The notes under the pieces are model-generated. The model worked only from the letters and a program-made list of their open reading frames with translations, was not told the origin of the DNA and did not search any database. From positions 18,450 through 82,449 of the forward strand of contig JBEEFW010000029.1 of NCBI GenBank assembly GCA_041166385.1: a DNA stretch of 64,000 nucleotides, read 5' to 3'. Of the stretch, positions 7,966-16,613 are shown piece after piece; the stretch's first letter is position 1; each line of letters begins with the position of its first letter. Origin of the DNA: DASUCS01 sp041166385. Lineage in GTDB: Bacteria > Actinomycetota > Acidimicrobiia > Acidimicrobiales > JACDCH01. A program made the translations under genes and the position numbers.

Positions 7966-8786
7966 CGCATCGGCAACTCGACGACCCGGACAGCCTGACC
8001 GTCCACCAGCACGTCGGCCGGCGGCGCGACCGAGCGCGGCAAGGGAGCGAGTGCCACGGATTCTCGAGCACTCGTGACGTTGCCGAGGTGCTTGCCATCG
8101 GTCGACGTGATCTCGGCGCCGACCGTCATTGACGCGGAGGACTGCAGACCGCGCACAGGACGCGGGGCGTTTCCGCCTCGCGAGTCGATGCGGGCCACCA
8201 GCTCCTGGCCCGTGTAGCAACCCTTCGTGAAGCTGACCGACGCGTCGATCAGCCATTGCCCCGCCTCGACCGGAATCGTCGCCTCGGTCAACTCCCGCCC
8301 CATTGCGGGCACGCCCGACTCGATGCGTAGGCGTTCGTACGCGTCGGAGTCCATCGGAAGATCGCCGGGCGGCGACACGGTCTCACCGAGAAGGTCGACA
8401 CCCTCGACGCCGGGCCACACGATGGGCCGCGCCGCCGGATCGACCACGGTCATGCCGCGTACCGCGAGACAGCGCCATCCGCTCACGGGATCGATGTCGC
8501 ATTTCGTGCGGAGCTTGAACCGCTGCAGCCGGGCGATGACGGCGTCACCCCAACCAGCGTCCGTGTCGAGCACGAACTCGTCGTCCGCACGACGCGTGAT
8601 GCGCAGCCACGCGTCGACTTTCCCCGTCGGCTGGAGCAGCAACGACCACCGACTCTCGTCGGGCGTCATCGACTCGACGTCCTGGCTGAGCTGACCCTGC
8701 AGAAACGTCACCGTGTCGGGCCCACTCGCCCGGATCACATCCCGCTCGATCCACGCGCCAAACGGCATTCTCGAGGCAATAACCAT
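7962..8786 (-). CDS. ygfZ: YgfZ/GcvT-like folate-binding protein
   Basis: YgfZ proteins bind tetrahydrofolate and assist Fe-S enzyme maintenance. The signature KGCYTGQELVARIDSRGG with the conserved Cys is present, and the length (about 270 aa) fits. The start is unsettled: the ATG at 8786 (MVIASRMPFG) lies inside the loop of the REP-like palindrome, while the ATG at 8768 (MPFGAWIERDV) lies just outside it. If the palindrome is an insertion, 8768 may be the ancestral start. The gene follows trpE closely and overlaps the next gene. Confidence 0.88.
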   Translation of the reverse strand: MVIASRMPFGAWIERDVIRASGPDTVTFLQGQLSQDVESMTPDESRWSLLLQPTGKVDAWLRITRRADDEFVLDTDAGWGDAVIARLQRFKLRTKCDIDPVSGWRCLAVRGMTVVDPAARPIVWPGVEGVDLLGETVSPPGDLPMDSDAYERLRIESGVPAMGRELTEATIPVEAGQWLIDASVSFTKGCYTGQELVARIDSRGGNAPRPVRGLQSSASMTVGAEITSTDGKHLGNVTSARESVALAPLPRSVAPPADVLVDGQAVRVVELPMR

Positions 8787-8812
8787 CGGAAACCGGAGGC
8801 TATTGCCTCGAG
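8770..8812. repeat. REP-like palindrome, copy 1 (trpE/ygfZ junction)
   Basis: Arms CTCGAGGCAATA (8770-8781) and TATTGCCTCGAG (8801-8812) are perfectly complementary around a 19-nt loop. On the reverse strand the element is 43 bp, exactly as long as copy 2 at 29715-29757. The outer 12 bp at each end are identical between the copies, as are three flanking bases on each side (GAA...AAT). It encodes the last codons and stop of trpE and the upstream ATG of ygfZ. Confidence 0.9.
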
Positions 8813-10326
8813 TTCGTAATGGCGCGGCGGGCGGCGGTCATGCGGCGGGCGGCGGGGACGGCGGCGAGGAGGGCCTGGGCCTTGTTGCGGCACTCGAGGT
8901 CCTCGTGCTCGGGCACCGAGTCGGCGACGATGCCGGCGCCGGCCTGCACCGACGCCCGCCCGTCGGGCTGCACGACCATCGTGCGGATGGCGATCGCCGT
9001 GTCGAGGTTGCCGGAGAAGTCGAGGTACCCGACGACGCCGGCGTACGGGCCGCGCTTCGCCGGTTCGAGCTCGTCGATGATCTGCATCGCGCGCACCTTC
9101 GGCGCGCCGGACACCGTGCCCGCGGGCAGCGTGGCCCGCAGCACGTCGATCGGCCCGAGTCCTTCACGCAACCGCCCGGACACCTGCGACGTGAGGTGCA
9201 TCACGTGCGAGTACCGCTCGAGGGTCATCATCTCGTCGACCTGCTCGGTGCCGAAGTCGACGACCCGCCCCACGTCGTTGCGCGCCAGGTCGACGAGCAT
9301 CACGTGCTCGGCTCGCTCCTTCGGATGCTCGATGAGTTCGGCCGCGAGCCGGCGATCGTCCTCGTCGGTGCGGCCACGACGGCGCGTTCCGGCGATGGGC
9401 CGAGAGATCACCTTGCCGTCGAGCAGCTGCACCATCGGTTCCGGTGACGAGCCCACGAGCGTCACCGTCGGGTGCCGGAAGAAGTACATGTACGGGCTCG
9501 GGTTCACCTGACGCAGCACCCGATACACGTCGAACGGATCGGCGTCGAGGTCGAGGTCGTACCGCTGCGCGAGCACCACTTGGAAGATGTCGCCCGCGAG
9601 GATGTGCTCACGCGCCACCTCGACCGCATCGCCATAGAGGTGGAGCCCCATCGTCGACCGCACCTCGGGAAGCGGGTCGTCCGGGTCAGGCGGGTCGACC
9701 AGCGGCTCGTCGAGGGCGCGTGCGCCGTCCGTGGCGAGCTGGTCGAGCCGCGCGATCGCATCGTCGTACAAGGCGTCGAGATCAGCGGCCGTGGCGGCCG
9801 GCGGGATGTACGCGTTGGCCAGCAACGTCACGCGTTGCCGATAGTGGTCGTAGGCCGCCAGCTCGCCGATGATCGAGAGGACGGCATCCGCGCTGCCGAG
9901 ATCGTCACGCGGGACGTCGGGCAGATGTTCGACCTCGCGCACCACGTCGTAGCCGAGATAGCCCACGAGCCCGCCGTGCAGCGGCGGCAGCTCGGGCAGG
10001 ACCGGTGAGCGGTAGTGCGCGAGCACGCCCTCGACCGCGGCGAGCACACCACGGTCGAGCGGCACATTGCCCGGCAGCGGGTGATCGACCTCGACCCGTC
10101 GCCCCCGCGCCACGAGCGTCGCCGCCGGACGGCGGCCGACGAACGACCAGCGGCCCCAGCGCTCGTGCTCGACCGACTCGAGCAGGAAGCCGGGCTCGTC
10201 GCCGACCACCCGCAGGAACCCGGCGACCGGCGTCGTGAGGTCGCCCAGCACCTCGCGCCAGACCGGCACCACAGTGTGGTCTCGCGCCAGTGCGTGAAAG
10301 TCAGCCCGCGAGGGCTGGATGCTCAC
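8800..10326 (-). CDS. trpE: Anthranilate synthase component I
   Basis: TrpE converts chorismate to anthranilate with ammonia from TrpG, which is not in this window. The 508-aa protein carries the feedback motif LLES in GFLLESVEHERWG, so tryptophan inhibition is expected. Catalytic regions are GSSPEPMV, RPIAGTRRRG (TrpE-type rather than the PabB-type PIKGT), DLARNDVGRV, LPAGTVSGAPK and VQAGAGIVADSVPE. Its last codons (NSRQ) and stop lie in the REP-like palindrome. The start overlaps the hisI stop (ATGA), and it is separated from trpCFBA by about 4 kb. Confidence 0.95.
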   Translation of the reverse strand: MSIQPSRADFHALARDHTVVPVWREVLGDLTTPVAGFLRVVGDEPGFLLESVEHERWGRWSFVGRRPAATLVARGRRVEVDHPLPGNVPLDRGVLAAVEGVLAHYRSPVLPELPPLHGGLVGYLGYDVVREVEHLPDVPRDDLGSADAVLSIIGELAAYDHYRQRVTLLANAYIPPAATAADLDALYDDAIARLDQLATDGARALDEPLVDPPDPDDPLPEVRSTMGLHLYGDAVEVAREHILAGDIFQVVLAQRYDLDLDADPFDVYRVLRQVNPSPYMYFFRHPTVTLVGSSPEPMVQLLDGKVISRPIAGTRRRGRTDEDDRRLAAELIEHPKERAEHVMLVDLARNDVGRVVDFGTEQVDEMMTLERYSHVMHLTSQVSGRLREGLGPIDVLRATLPAGTVSGAPKVRAMQIIDELEPAKRGPYAGVVGYLDFSGNLDTAIAIRTMVVQPDGRASVQAGAGIVADSVPEHEDLECRNKAQALLAAVPAARRMTAARRAITNSRQ

Positions 10327-10682
10327 GGTGTCGTGGAGAACGCGCGGAAGAAGCAGGAGAACTCGCCGGTGTGACAGGCACCCTTGCCCTGCTGCTCGAC
10401 GACGAAGAGCAACACGTCGCCGTCGCAGTCGTAGCGCGCCTCACGCACCAACTGGATGTCGCCAGAGGTGTCGCCTTTGCGCCACACCTCGTTGCGACTG
10501 CGGCTCCAGTACACCATCCGCCCGGTCTCGAGCGTCTCGCGCAACGTGGCCGCATTCATCCACGCCAGCATGAGCACCGTGCCGGTCGCGTGGTCCTGCG
10601 CGATTGCGGGCACGAGCCCCGCATCGTTGAACTGGACGTCCTCGAGCTGCTCATCGAGCGTGGCGGCAGGCATGGCTGTCAA
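10323..10682 (-). CDS. hisI: Phosphoribosyl-AMP cyclohydrolase
   Basis: HisI opens the purine ring of PR-AMP in histidine synthesis. This 119-aa protein is the single-domain form without a HisE fusion. Visible motifs are MLAWMN, the segment VYWSRSRNEVWRKGDTSG, the metal site YDCDGDVLLF and CHTGEFSCFF. It is separated from the main his cluster and lies between the groES-like gene and trpE with 4-bp overlaps on both sides, an unusual his/trp mixed unit. Confidence 0.95.
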   Translation of the reverse strand: MTAMPAATLDEQLEDVQFNDAGLVPAIAQDHATGTVLMLAWMNAATLRETLETGRMVYWSRSRNEVWRKGDTSGDIQLVREARYDCDGDVLLFVVEQQGKGACHTGEFSCFFRAFSTTP

Positions 10683-11020
10683 AGGTAAAGACCCGTCGAG
10701 CCCTCTTCCAACCGCTTTGACGCCACGGCGTGGACGTCACGCTCTCGCAGGATGATGTAGTCCTCGCCGCGGACTTCGACCTCGTAGCGATCCTCGGGAT
10801 TGAACAACACCTGGTCGCCAGGCTCCATCGCGCGCACATTGGCGCCGACGGCGATGACCTCGGCCCACGCCAACCGCTTCGACATCTGAGCCGTGGCCGG
10901 GATCACGATGCCGCTCGCCGACCGGCGTTCACCCTCCGCCGCGCCCAAGCGAACGAGGACGCGATCGTTCAGCATCTTGATCGGAAGCTTGTCGCCGTCG
11001 GTCGCTGCCGCCTTGGCCAT
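10679..11020 (-). CDS. GroES-like co-chaperonin (no groEL adjacent)
   Basis: I start at the ATG at 11020 (MAKAAATDG), seven bases after a -10 like hexamer; a GTG at 11029 would lie inside that hexamer. The 113-aa product follows the GroES fold: MLNDRVLVRL, a mobile-loop region ERRSASGIVIPATA, then AEVIAVG, GDQVLFNPED and DYIILRERDVHAV. GroES normally caps GroEL, but no groEL is nearby, so it may be a paralogue. It heads the groES-hisI-trpE-ygfZ unit. Confidence 0.85.
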   Translation of the reverse strand: MAKAAATDGDKLPIKMLNDRVLVRLGAAEGERRSASGIVIPATAQMSKRLAWAEVIAVGANVRAMEPGDQVLFNPEDRYEVEVRGEDYIILRERDVHAVASKRLEEGSTGLYL

Positions 11021-11027
11021 CGCTGCC

Positions 11028-11037
11028 ACGGTACCGT
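11028..11037. promoter_or_regulatory. Symmetric bidirectional -10 (ACGGTACCGT)
   Basis: The palindrome ACGGTACCGT reads TACCGT on both strands. On the plus strand it ends 6 nt before the ATG of the hydrolase (11044). On the minus strand it ends 7 nt before the ATG of the groES-like gene (11020). Both distances fit leaderless transcription, so one symmetric element can drive both genes. Confidence 0.55.
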
Positions 11038-11043
11038 CGTCAG

Positions 11044-11583
11044 ATGAGGGCGTACGACCTGGCCGAGGCGGACGACCCGTGGGCGGGCGCCGTTCTCCTC
11101 CATCCTCATCCCGACATGGGCGGCGATCGCTACAACAACGTCGTCGACGCGCTCTACCGATTGCTGCCCACAGAGGGCATCAACGCACTGCGGTTCGACT
11201 TCACCAGCAGCGATCTCGACGACGCCGTAGCCGACACCATGTCCGCCCTCGATCGGATGACGATCGCGCCATGCTTCCTCGTCGCATATTCGTTTGGTGG
11301 TGGCGTTGCCGCCACGATGGACGACGAGCGCATCGCCGGCTGGTACCTCATCGCTCCCGCGCTGACGATGTTCGAGCCGGCGATCGGTGACGATCCCCGA
11401 CCGAAGGCGATCGTCGCGGCTGAGCACGATCGGTTCTTCTCACCAGCGCGACTCGAAATGGCGAGCGAGGACTGGACCGAGACCGAACACTCGACGATCG
11501 CGGGCACCGACCACATGTTCGTCGGACAGACCGACCTGCTCGCGAAGCAGTGCGTCGACTGGATCAGGCGGGTCGCACGGTGA
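11044..11583 (+). CDS. Small alpha/beta hydrolase
   Basis: The 179-aa protein has the compact alpha/beta-hydrolase layout of dienelactone-hydrolase-like proteins. It contains LLHPHPDMGG, RFDFTSSD, the nucleophile Ser in VAYSFGGG, Asp in AAEHDRFF and His in GTDHMF. The substrate is unknown. It is a single plus-strand gene between two minus-strand his/trp units, and its last 20 bp overlap the 3' end of hisF tail to tail. Confidence 0.85.
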   Translation: MRAYDLAEADDPWAGAVLLHPHPDMGGDRYNNVVDALYRLLPTEGINALRFDFTSSDLDDAVADTMSALDRMTIAPCFLVAYSFGGGVAATMDDERIAGWYLIAPALTMFEPAIGDDPRPKAIVAAEHDRFFSPARLEMASEDWTETEHSTIAGTDHMFVGQTDLLAKQCVDWIRRVAR

Positions 11584-12325
11584 TGCCGCGCGCGGCCATC
11601 AGCTCCTTGGCTTCACGGACGGTGTGCTGACCGAAATGAAAGATCGACGCCGCGAGCACGGCGTCGGCGCCACCGTCGAGCACCCCCTCGACGAGATGCT
11701 CGAGGGTGCCCACCCCGCCTGACGCGATCACGGGGATGTTGCACGCGTCGACGACTTGCCGGGTGAGCGCGATGTCGAAGCCCTCGCGGGTGCCGTCACG
11801 GTCCATCGAGGTGAGCAAGATCTCGCCCGCGCCCAACCGCTCGGCCTCGGCCGCCCACGACACGGCATCGAGGCCGGTGGGCTTGCGGCCGCCATGCGTG
11901 AACACCTCCCACGCCTCGCCCTCGACCTTGCGAGCGTCAATGGCGACCACGACGCACTGGGTCCCGAACTCCTCGGCGATGTCGGAGATCAACTCTGGTC
12001 GGGCCACCGCCGACGTCATGACCGACACCTTGTCGGCGCCGACCCGGAGCAGCCGGCGAGCGTCGTCGACCGAGCGGATCCCACCGCCGATCGTGAACGG
12101 GATGAACACCTCTTCCGCGGTGCGGCGGGCCACGTCGACGATCGTGTCGCGGGCGTCGGACGACGCCGTGATGTCGAGGAACACGAGCTCGTCGGCGCCC
12201 CAGTCGTCGTAGCGGGCGGCCAGCTCGACCGGATCGCCGGCGTCGCGCAGGTCGACGAAGTTCGTGCCTTTGACGACGCGGCCGGCGTCGACGTCGAGGC
12301 AAGGGATGATCCTCACCGAGCGCAT
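11564..12325 (-). CDS. hisF: Imidazole glycerol phosphate synthase cyclase subunit
   Basis: HisF uses ammonia from HisH to form IGP and AICAR. The 253-aa TIM barrel shows both catalytic Asp residues, in IPCLDVDAGRVVKG and TSMDRDGTREG, plus the phosphate motifs GGGIRS and ASGGVG. The ATG at 12325 overlaps the end of hisA by 13 bp and is preceded by a purine-rich GAGGCGG. It is the last gene of hisD-C-B-H-A-F. Confidence 0.97.
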   Translation of the reverse strand: MRSVRIIPCLDVDAGRVVKGTNFVDLRDAGDPVELAARYDDWGADELVFLDITASSDARDTIVDVARRTAEEVFIPFTIGGGIRSVDDARRLLRVGADKVSVMTSAVARPELISDIAEEFGTQCVVVAIDARKVEGEAWEVFTHGGRKPTGLDAVSWAAEAERLGAGEILLTSMDRDGTREGFDIALTRQVVDACNIPVIASGGVGTLEHLVEGVLDGGADAVLAASIFHFGQHTVREAKELMAARGITVRPA

Positions 12326-13020
12326 GTGAGCACCGCCTCTTCGACGCCGAACCGTCCCTCGTACAGCGCCTTGCCGACGATGACGCCGGCGACGCCTAGC
12401 TCGCGCAGCGCGACGATGTGGTCGAGCGATCCGACGCCACCGCTGGCGATCACCGGCACGGTCGTCGCTCGCTGTAGCTGGCCGAGACCGTCGAGATCGG
12501 GGCCGACGAGGGTCGCGTCACGGGAGATGTCGGTGACGATGAACGCCGCCACCCCCGGCAGCGCGAGCTCGGCGGCCACATCGAGCAGCCGCCGCCCGCT
12601 CCCCTCCTGCCACCCGCGCACACGGACCTCGCCATCCCAGTGGTCGAGCCCAACGGCGACGCGGTCGGGGTACGCCGCCGCCAGCCGCCGGACGAGCTCG
12701 GGATCGTCGATGGCCGCGCTCCCGATCACGGTGCGAGCCACGCCCGCATCGAGCAGGGATGCGTCGCGGACACCGCCACCGCTCTGCACCGGCACCGACA
12801 CTGCCTCGGCGACGGCGACAACGACGTCGCGATTCGAGCCCGAACGGCGGGCGGCGTCGAGATCGACCACGTGGATCCACGGCGCGCCCGCGGCCTCGAA
12901 TGACCGCGCCACCGCGACCGGATCGTCGTCGTACACGGTCTCCTGATCGAAGTCGCCCTGATGCAACCGCACGACCCGTCCGCCGCGCAGGTCGATTGCC
13001 GGATACAGATCGAAGTTCAT
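12313..13020 (-). CDS. hisA: ProFAR isomerase
   Basis: HisA isomerises ProFAR to PRFAR. I start at the ATG at 13020, overlapping the hisH stop as ATGA; the open frame upstream is a shadow of hisH. The 235-aa barrel has catalytic Asp residues in PAIDLRGG and IVTDISRDATL, and the phosphate sites SGGGVRD and ASGGVGS. In some actinobacteria this enzyme also replaces TrpF (PriA). Here a separate trpF exists, so dual function is not required. Confidence 0.95.
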   Translation of the reverse strand: MNFDLYPAIDLRGGRVVRLHQGDFDQETVYDDDPVAVARSFEAAGAPWIHVVDLDAARRSGSNRDVVVAVAEAVSVPVQSGGGVRDASLLDAGVARTVIGSAAIDDPELVRRLAAAYPDRVAVGLDHWDGEVRVRGWQEGSGRRLLDVAAELALPGVAAFIVTDISRDATLVGPDLDGLGQLQRATTVPVIASGGVGSLDHIVALRELGVAGVIVGKALYEGRFGVEEAVLTCAR

Positions 13021-13631
13021 GCCGCGCATCGGGCGACGAAGTTCGAGAGCAGCTTCATGCCGTTGGCGCCCGACTTCTCGGGGTGGAACTGCGTGGCCCA
13101 CACGTTGCCCCGCTCGACAGCCGCGACCACCGGCCCGCCGTAGTCGCACAACGCGCTGGCGTGCGTGGTGTCGTCCGGCGCGTAGCTGTGCACGAAGTAG
13201 AACCACGCCGGACTGGGCAGGCCGCCGAACAGCAACGAGTCGCGCTTGATGTCGAGGGTGTTCCACTGCATCTGCGGATGCTTCACGCCCTCGGGAAGGC
13301 GGCGGACGACGCCCGGGAGCACACCGAGTCCCTTGCGGCCGGGGCTCTCCTCCGACTCGTCGTACAGCAACTGCATGCCGATGCAGATCGCCAGGAACGG
13401 CACGGCCCGCGCGACGACATCGCGTGCAACCGCTGAGAGCCCGGTGCGGTCGAGCGCGTCCATGCATCGACCGAAGGCGCCGACTCCGGGAAGCACCACG
13501 CCGGCGGCCTGGAGGATGATCTCGGGGTCGTCGGTGAGCCGTGCGTCAGCGCCGACGCGCGCCAATGCCTTCTCAGCCGAACGTAGGTTGCCGATGCCGT
13601 AGTCGAGCACCGCAATCAGCGGCGAGGTCAA
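13017..13631 (-). CDS. hisH: Imidazole glycerol phosphate synthase glutaminase subunit
   Basis: HisH hydrolyses glutamine to feed ammonia to HisF. The 204-aa class I amidotransferase has the nucleophile Cys in LAICIGMQLL and the His-Glu pair in TQFHPEKSG, with the N-terminal strand VLDYGIGNLRS. It overlaps hisB upstream and hisA downstream by 4 bp each. Confidence 0.97.
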   Translation of the reverse strand: MTSPLIAVLDYGIGNLRSAEKALARVGADARLTDDPEIILQAAGVVLPGVGAFGRCMDALDRTGLSAVARDVVARAVPFLAICIGMQLLYDESEESPGRKGLGVLPGVVRRLPEGVKHPQMQWNTLDIKRDSLLFGGLPSPAWFYFVHSYAPDDTTHASALCDYGGPVVAAVERGNVWATQFHPEKSGANGMKLLSNFVARCAA

Positions 13632-14221
13632 AGGGTGCCCTTCGTCGACGGAACACCCTTGCCCTCGACGCGCACAGCGGCGCGCAGGCAGCGCGCCACA
13701 CCCTTGAACGTGGCCTCGATGACGTGATGCGTGTTCTCTCCCGCGCGCTTGCGCACGTGCAGCGTGATGCCGGCGGCGGTGGCGAACGAATGCCAGAAGT
13801 GACCAGCCATCTCCGGGTTGAACGGCGGGTCGCCCAACGGCAGCACCTCACCGAACGGAACGTCCCACACGACGAACGGCCGGCCCGACAGATCGAGCGC
13901 GACTTCGACGAGCGCCTCGTCGAGCGGGAACAACCCACTGGCGAAGCGCGCCACACCGGCCTTGTCGCCGAGCGCCTCAGCGAACACCTCGCCGACCGTG
14001 ATGCCGACGTCTTCGATCGTGTGGTGCCCGTCGACGTGCAGATCGCCGTTGGCCAGCACCTTGAGGTCGAAGCCGCCGTGCCGGGCGAGCTGGTCGAGCA
14101 TGTGGTCGAAGAACGGGAGACCTGTGCTCACCTCGCCGGTGCCCGTACCGTCGACATCGAGGTCGACGAGCACCGACGTCTCTTTCGTCTCGCGCTTCTT
14201 GGTGGCGATGCGGGTCGTCAT
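13628..14221 (-). CDS. hisB: Imidazoleglycerol-phosphate dehydratase
   Basis: HisB dehydrates IGP to imidazole acetol phosphate. The 197-aa form is monofunctional, without the N-terminal phosphatase of enteric HisB. The manganese-binding motifs are DGHHTIEDVGIT and the C-terminal ENTHHVIEATFKG; PFFDHMLDQLARH is also present. It overlaps hisC and hisH by 4 bp each. Confidence 0.97.
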   Translation of the reverse strand: MTTRIATKKRETKETSVLVDLDVDGTGTGEVSTGLPFFDHMLDQLARHGGFDLKVLANGDLHVDGHHTIEDVGITVGEVFAEALGDKAGVARFASGLFPLDEALVEVALDLSGRPFVVWDVPFGEVLPLGDPPFNPEMAGHFWHSFATAAGITLHVRKRAGENTHHVIEATFKGVARCLRAAVRVEGKGVPSTKGTL

Positions 14222-15276
14222 GGTTCGAGGATCTCTTCCAGTGCGGTGAGCAGGGCGTCATCTTCGTCGGCCGTGCCGATCGTGATGCGCAGGCAGTTGT
14301 CGAGACGGGGCCACGAGGCGCAGTTCCGCACGAGGATCGATCGGTCGAGCAGCTCCTGCCAGAGTCGGTCGCCATCGTGTGCGCGTGGGCGTACGAGCAG
14401 GAAGTTGGCGCCCGAGGGCCACACATCGATCGGCAGGTCGGCGAGTCGCTCCACGAGCCGACCGCGTTCCTCGACGAGCGCCGCCACCCGAGCGTCCATC
14501 TCCGCGCGGTAGTCCAACGCGAGGCGCCCGGCGATCTGCTTCACGACATCGAGGTGGTACGGCAGCACCACCTTGTCGAGCTGTTCGACCAACCAGGATG
14601 GTCCGATCAGGTAACCGAGTCGCGCCGCGGCCATCGACCACGTCTTGGAGTACGTCCGCGTGACGACGAGCGGTCGTTCCTCGTTGACGAGGGTGAGGGC
14701 CGACCAGGGCGAGAACTGCCCGTAGGCCTCGTCGACGATCACGAGACCCGACGCGATCTCGAGCACGGCGCGTACGGTCTGCTCGCTCTCGACCACACCG
14801 GTCGGATTGTTGGGCGAGCACAGGAACGTGATCTCGGGCCGCGCGCCGCCGAGCACGCGCGCGACCTCCGCGAGGTCGAGGGCGAAGTCGTCAGTGCGCT
14901 CGCCGGCCACCACCCGGGTACCCGTGATGCGCGCGATGTGGCTGTGCAGCGCGTACGTCGGTTCGAACACCGCTGCAGAGCGACCGGAACCGCCGTAGGT
15001 GAGGCAGAGCGTCTGCAGCACCTCGTTCGAACCGTTCGCGGCAAACACCTGCGACGGGGCGACACCGTGCAGGTCGGCGATCGCCGATCGCAGCGCGGTC
15101 GCGGCACGATCCGGGTAGCGGTGCCATTCGATGTTGTGCAGCTCATCCGCCAACCGCTCCGTGAACGCGGCGGGTGGAGGCTCGGGCGCTTCGTTGGTGT
15201 TGAGGCGAACCTTCACCTCGACCTGAGGTGAGTGGTAGCCCTCCATCAGCGACACGTCGTCGCGGGGTTCGATCAT
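14218..15276 (-). CDS. hisC: Histidinol-phosphate aminotransferase
   Basis: HisC is the PLP transaminase giving histidinol phosphate. I start at the ATG at 15276 (MIEPRDDVSLMEGY), overlapping the hisD stop as ATGA; the longer open frame is a shadow of hisD. In the 352-aa product the PLP lysine is in RTYSKTWSMA, with NEAPEPPP near the N-terminus, NGSNEVLQTL, and SPNNPTG in the cofactor site. It is the second gene of the his operon. Confidence 0.95.
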   Translation of the reverse strand: MIEPRDDVSLMEGYHSPQVEVKVRLNTNEAPEPPPAAFTERLADELHNIEWHRYPDRAATALRSAIADLHGVAPSQVFAANGSNEVLQTLCLTYGGSGRSAAVFEPTYALHSHIARITGTRVVAGERTDDFALDLAEVARVLGGARPEITFLCSPNNPTGVVESEQTVRAVLEIASGLVIVDEAYGQFSPWSALTLVNEERPLVVTRTYSKTWSMAAARLGYLIGPSWLVEQLDKVVLPYHLDVVKQIAGRLALDYRAEMDARVAALVEERGRLVERLADLPIDVWPSGANFLLVRPRAHDGDRLWQELLDRSILVRNCASWPRLDNCLRITIGTADEDDALLTALEEILEP

Positions 15277-16559
15277 CGTGCTCGCAACCTGATCGAGTCG
15301 GCGTGCGCCGTGAGACCTTCGGCCGTGGCCAGCTCCACGACAGCCGGACCGAGGCGATCGAAGGCGGCCTGATCGACATTGACGACGTGCACGGGCTTGG
15401 TGAAGTCGTCGGCCGTGAGCGCACCGGCGTACCGCGCCGATCCGTGCGTGGGCAGGACGTGCGACGGTCCGGCGACGTAGTCGCCCAGCGACGCCGGCGC
15501 GAGCGGGCCACAGAAGACCGCGCCGGCGTGCCGTACGAGCGCCACGAGCGATTCTGGATCGGCGTTGAGCAGTTCGAGATGCTCGGGCGCGATGAGGTTC
15601 GCAACGGCGATCGCCTGCTCCGGTCCGTCGACGAGCACACACCGGCCGTTGGTGTCGAGCGTCGACTCGATCTCCTCCCGCCGTTCGGCATCACGCGCCA
15701 ATCCCGCGACCGCAGTCGTGATCGCGTCGGCCGCGGCTTCCGACCACGTGACGAGCCAGGCCAAGCCGTCAGGCCCGTGCTCGGCCTGCACGATGATGTC
15801 GATGGCTGCGAGGTGGGGAGCGGTCGAGTCGTCCGCCACGACCACCACCTCGGAAGGACCGGCAAACGCGGACGGGATGCCCACTCGTCCTTCGCCGGCG
15901 ACCTCGCGCTTCGCAACCGCCACATAGATGTTGCCGGGACCGACGATCACGTCGACCGCGGGCACCGACTGGGTGCCGTAGGCCATCGCCGCGATCGCTT
16001 GCGCACCCCCGACTCGATAGACGGTGTCGACGCCCGCGATCGCCGCGGCCGCGAGCACGACGTCGGGTACGTCGCCCGCTCGGTCCGGAGGCACGCACAG
16101 GACGACCTCGCCGACGCCTGCCACCCGGGCGGGTATCGCGGTCATCAACACCGTGGACGGATAGACGGCCCGGCCACCTGGGACGTAGCACCCGGCGCGA
16201 TCGACCGGCCGTCGCAGCGTCCGCACCACCAAGCCGTCGCGTTCGTACCGAATGTCGGCAGTCGCCTCGGCCGTCGCGAAGTCCCGCACGTTCGCGGCTG
16301 CCAGCTCAAGGGCCTGCCGGAGCGCAGGGGCGATGCCCTCAAGGGCCCGCTTGCAGTCCGCGTCGGGAACAGCCAGGGCGTCGATGTCCACGCCGTCGAA
16401 GCGTTTCGTCAGCTCGCGAACGGCGTCGTCGCCGCGCGTTCGGACGTCGGCGAGGATCGTCCGCACCGCCTCGACGACGCTCCCGTCCCCCGCCACAGAG
16501 GGCCGCGGCACCGCGGCACCGAGGTCGGTGACACCCCGGAGGTCGAGCCGCGCAAGCAC
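15273..16559 (-). CDS. hisD: Histidinol dehydrogenase
   Basis: HisD oxidises histidinol to histidine using NAD and zinc. I start at GTG 16559 (428 aa, MLARLDLRGVTDLG), because the frame upstream runs into non-conserved sequence. Signature regions are GPGNIYVAVAKREV, AFAGPSEVVVVAD, the zinc-site QAEHGPDG and the C-terminal LPTHGSARY. A TACCGT hexamer ends 6 nt before the GTG, suggesting a leaderless operon start. It is the first gene of hisD-C-B-H-A-F; hisG and hisE are absent from the window. Confidence 0.94.
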   Translation of the reverse strand: MLARLDLRGVTDLGAAVPRPSVAGDGSVVEAVRTILADVRTRGDDAVRELTKRFDGVDIDALAVPDADCKRALEGIAPALRQALELAAANVRDFATAEATADIRYERDGLVVRTLRRPVDRAGCYVPGGRAVYPSTVLMTAIPARVAGVGEVVLCVPPDRAGDVPDVVLAAAAIAGVDTVYRVGGAQAIAAMAYGTQSVPAVDVIVGPGNIYVAVAKREVAGEGRVGIPSAFAGPSEVVVVADDSTAPHLAAIDIIVQAEHGPDGLAWLVTWSEAAADAITTAVAGLARDAERREEIESTLDTNGRCVLVDGPEQAIAVANLIAPEHLELLNADPESLVALVRHAGAVFCGPLAPASLGDYVAGPSHVLPTHGSARYAGALTADDFTKPVHVVNVDQAAFDRLGPAVVELATAEGLTAHADSIRLRAR

Positions 16560-16565
16560 CCCGCA

Positions 16566-16571
16566 ACGGTA
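16566..16571 (-). promoter_or_regulatory. Candidate -10 (TACCGT) of the his operon
   Basis: On the minus strand TACCGT ends six bases before the hisD GTG, with no ribosome binding site between. The hexamer and spacing match the -10 elements proposed elsewhere in the window. Confidence 0.4.
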
Positions 16572-16613
16572 CTGTCCGGTGCCTCGAGGCCGAGAAGGGG
16601 TAACGCAGGCCGC

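Noticed and set aside
12313..13467. HisH-HisA fusion suggested by a continuous open frame
   Set aside because: The upstream part is a shadow of hisH; hisA has its own ATG overlapping the hisH stop, and hisH is intact in another frame.
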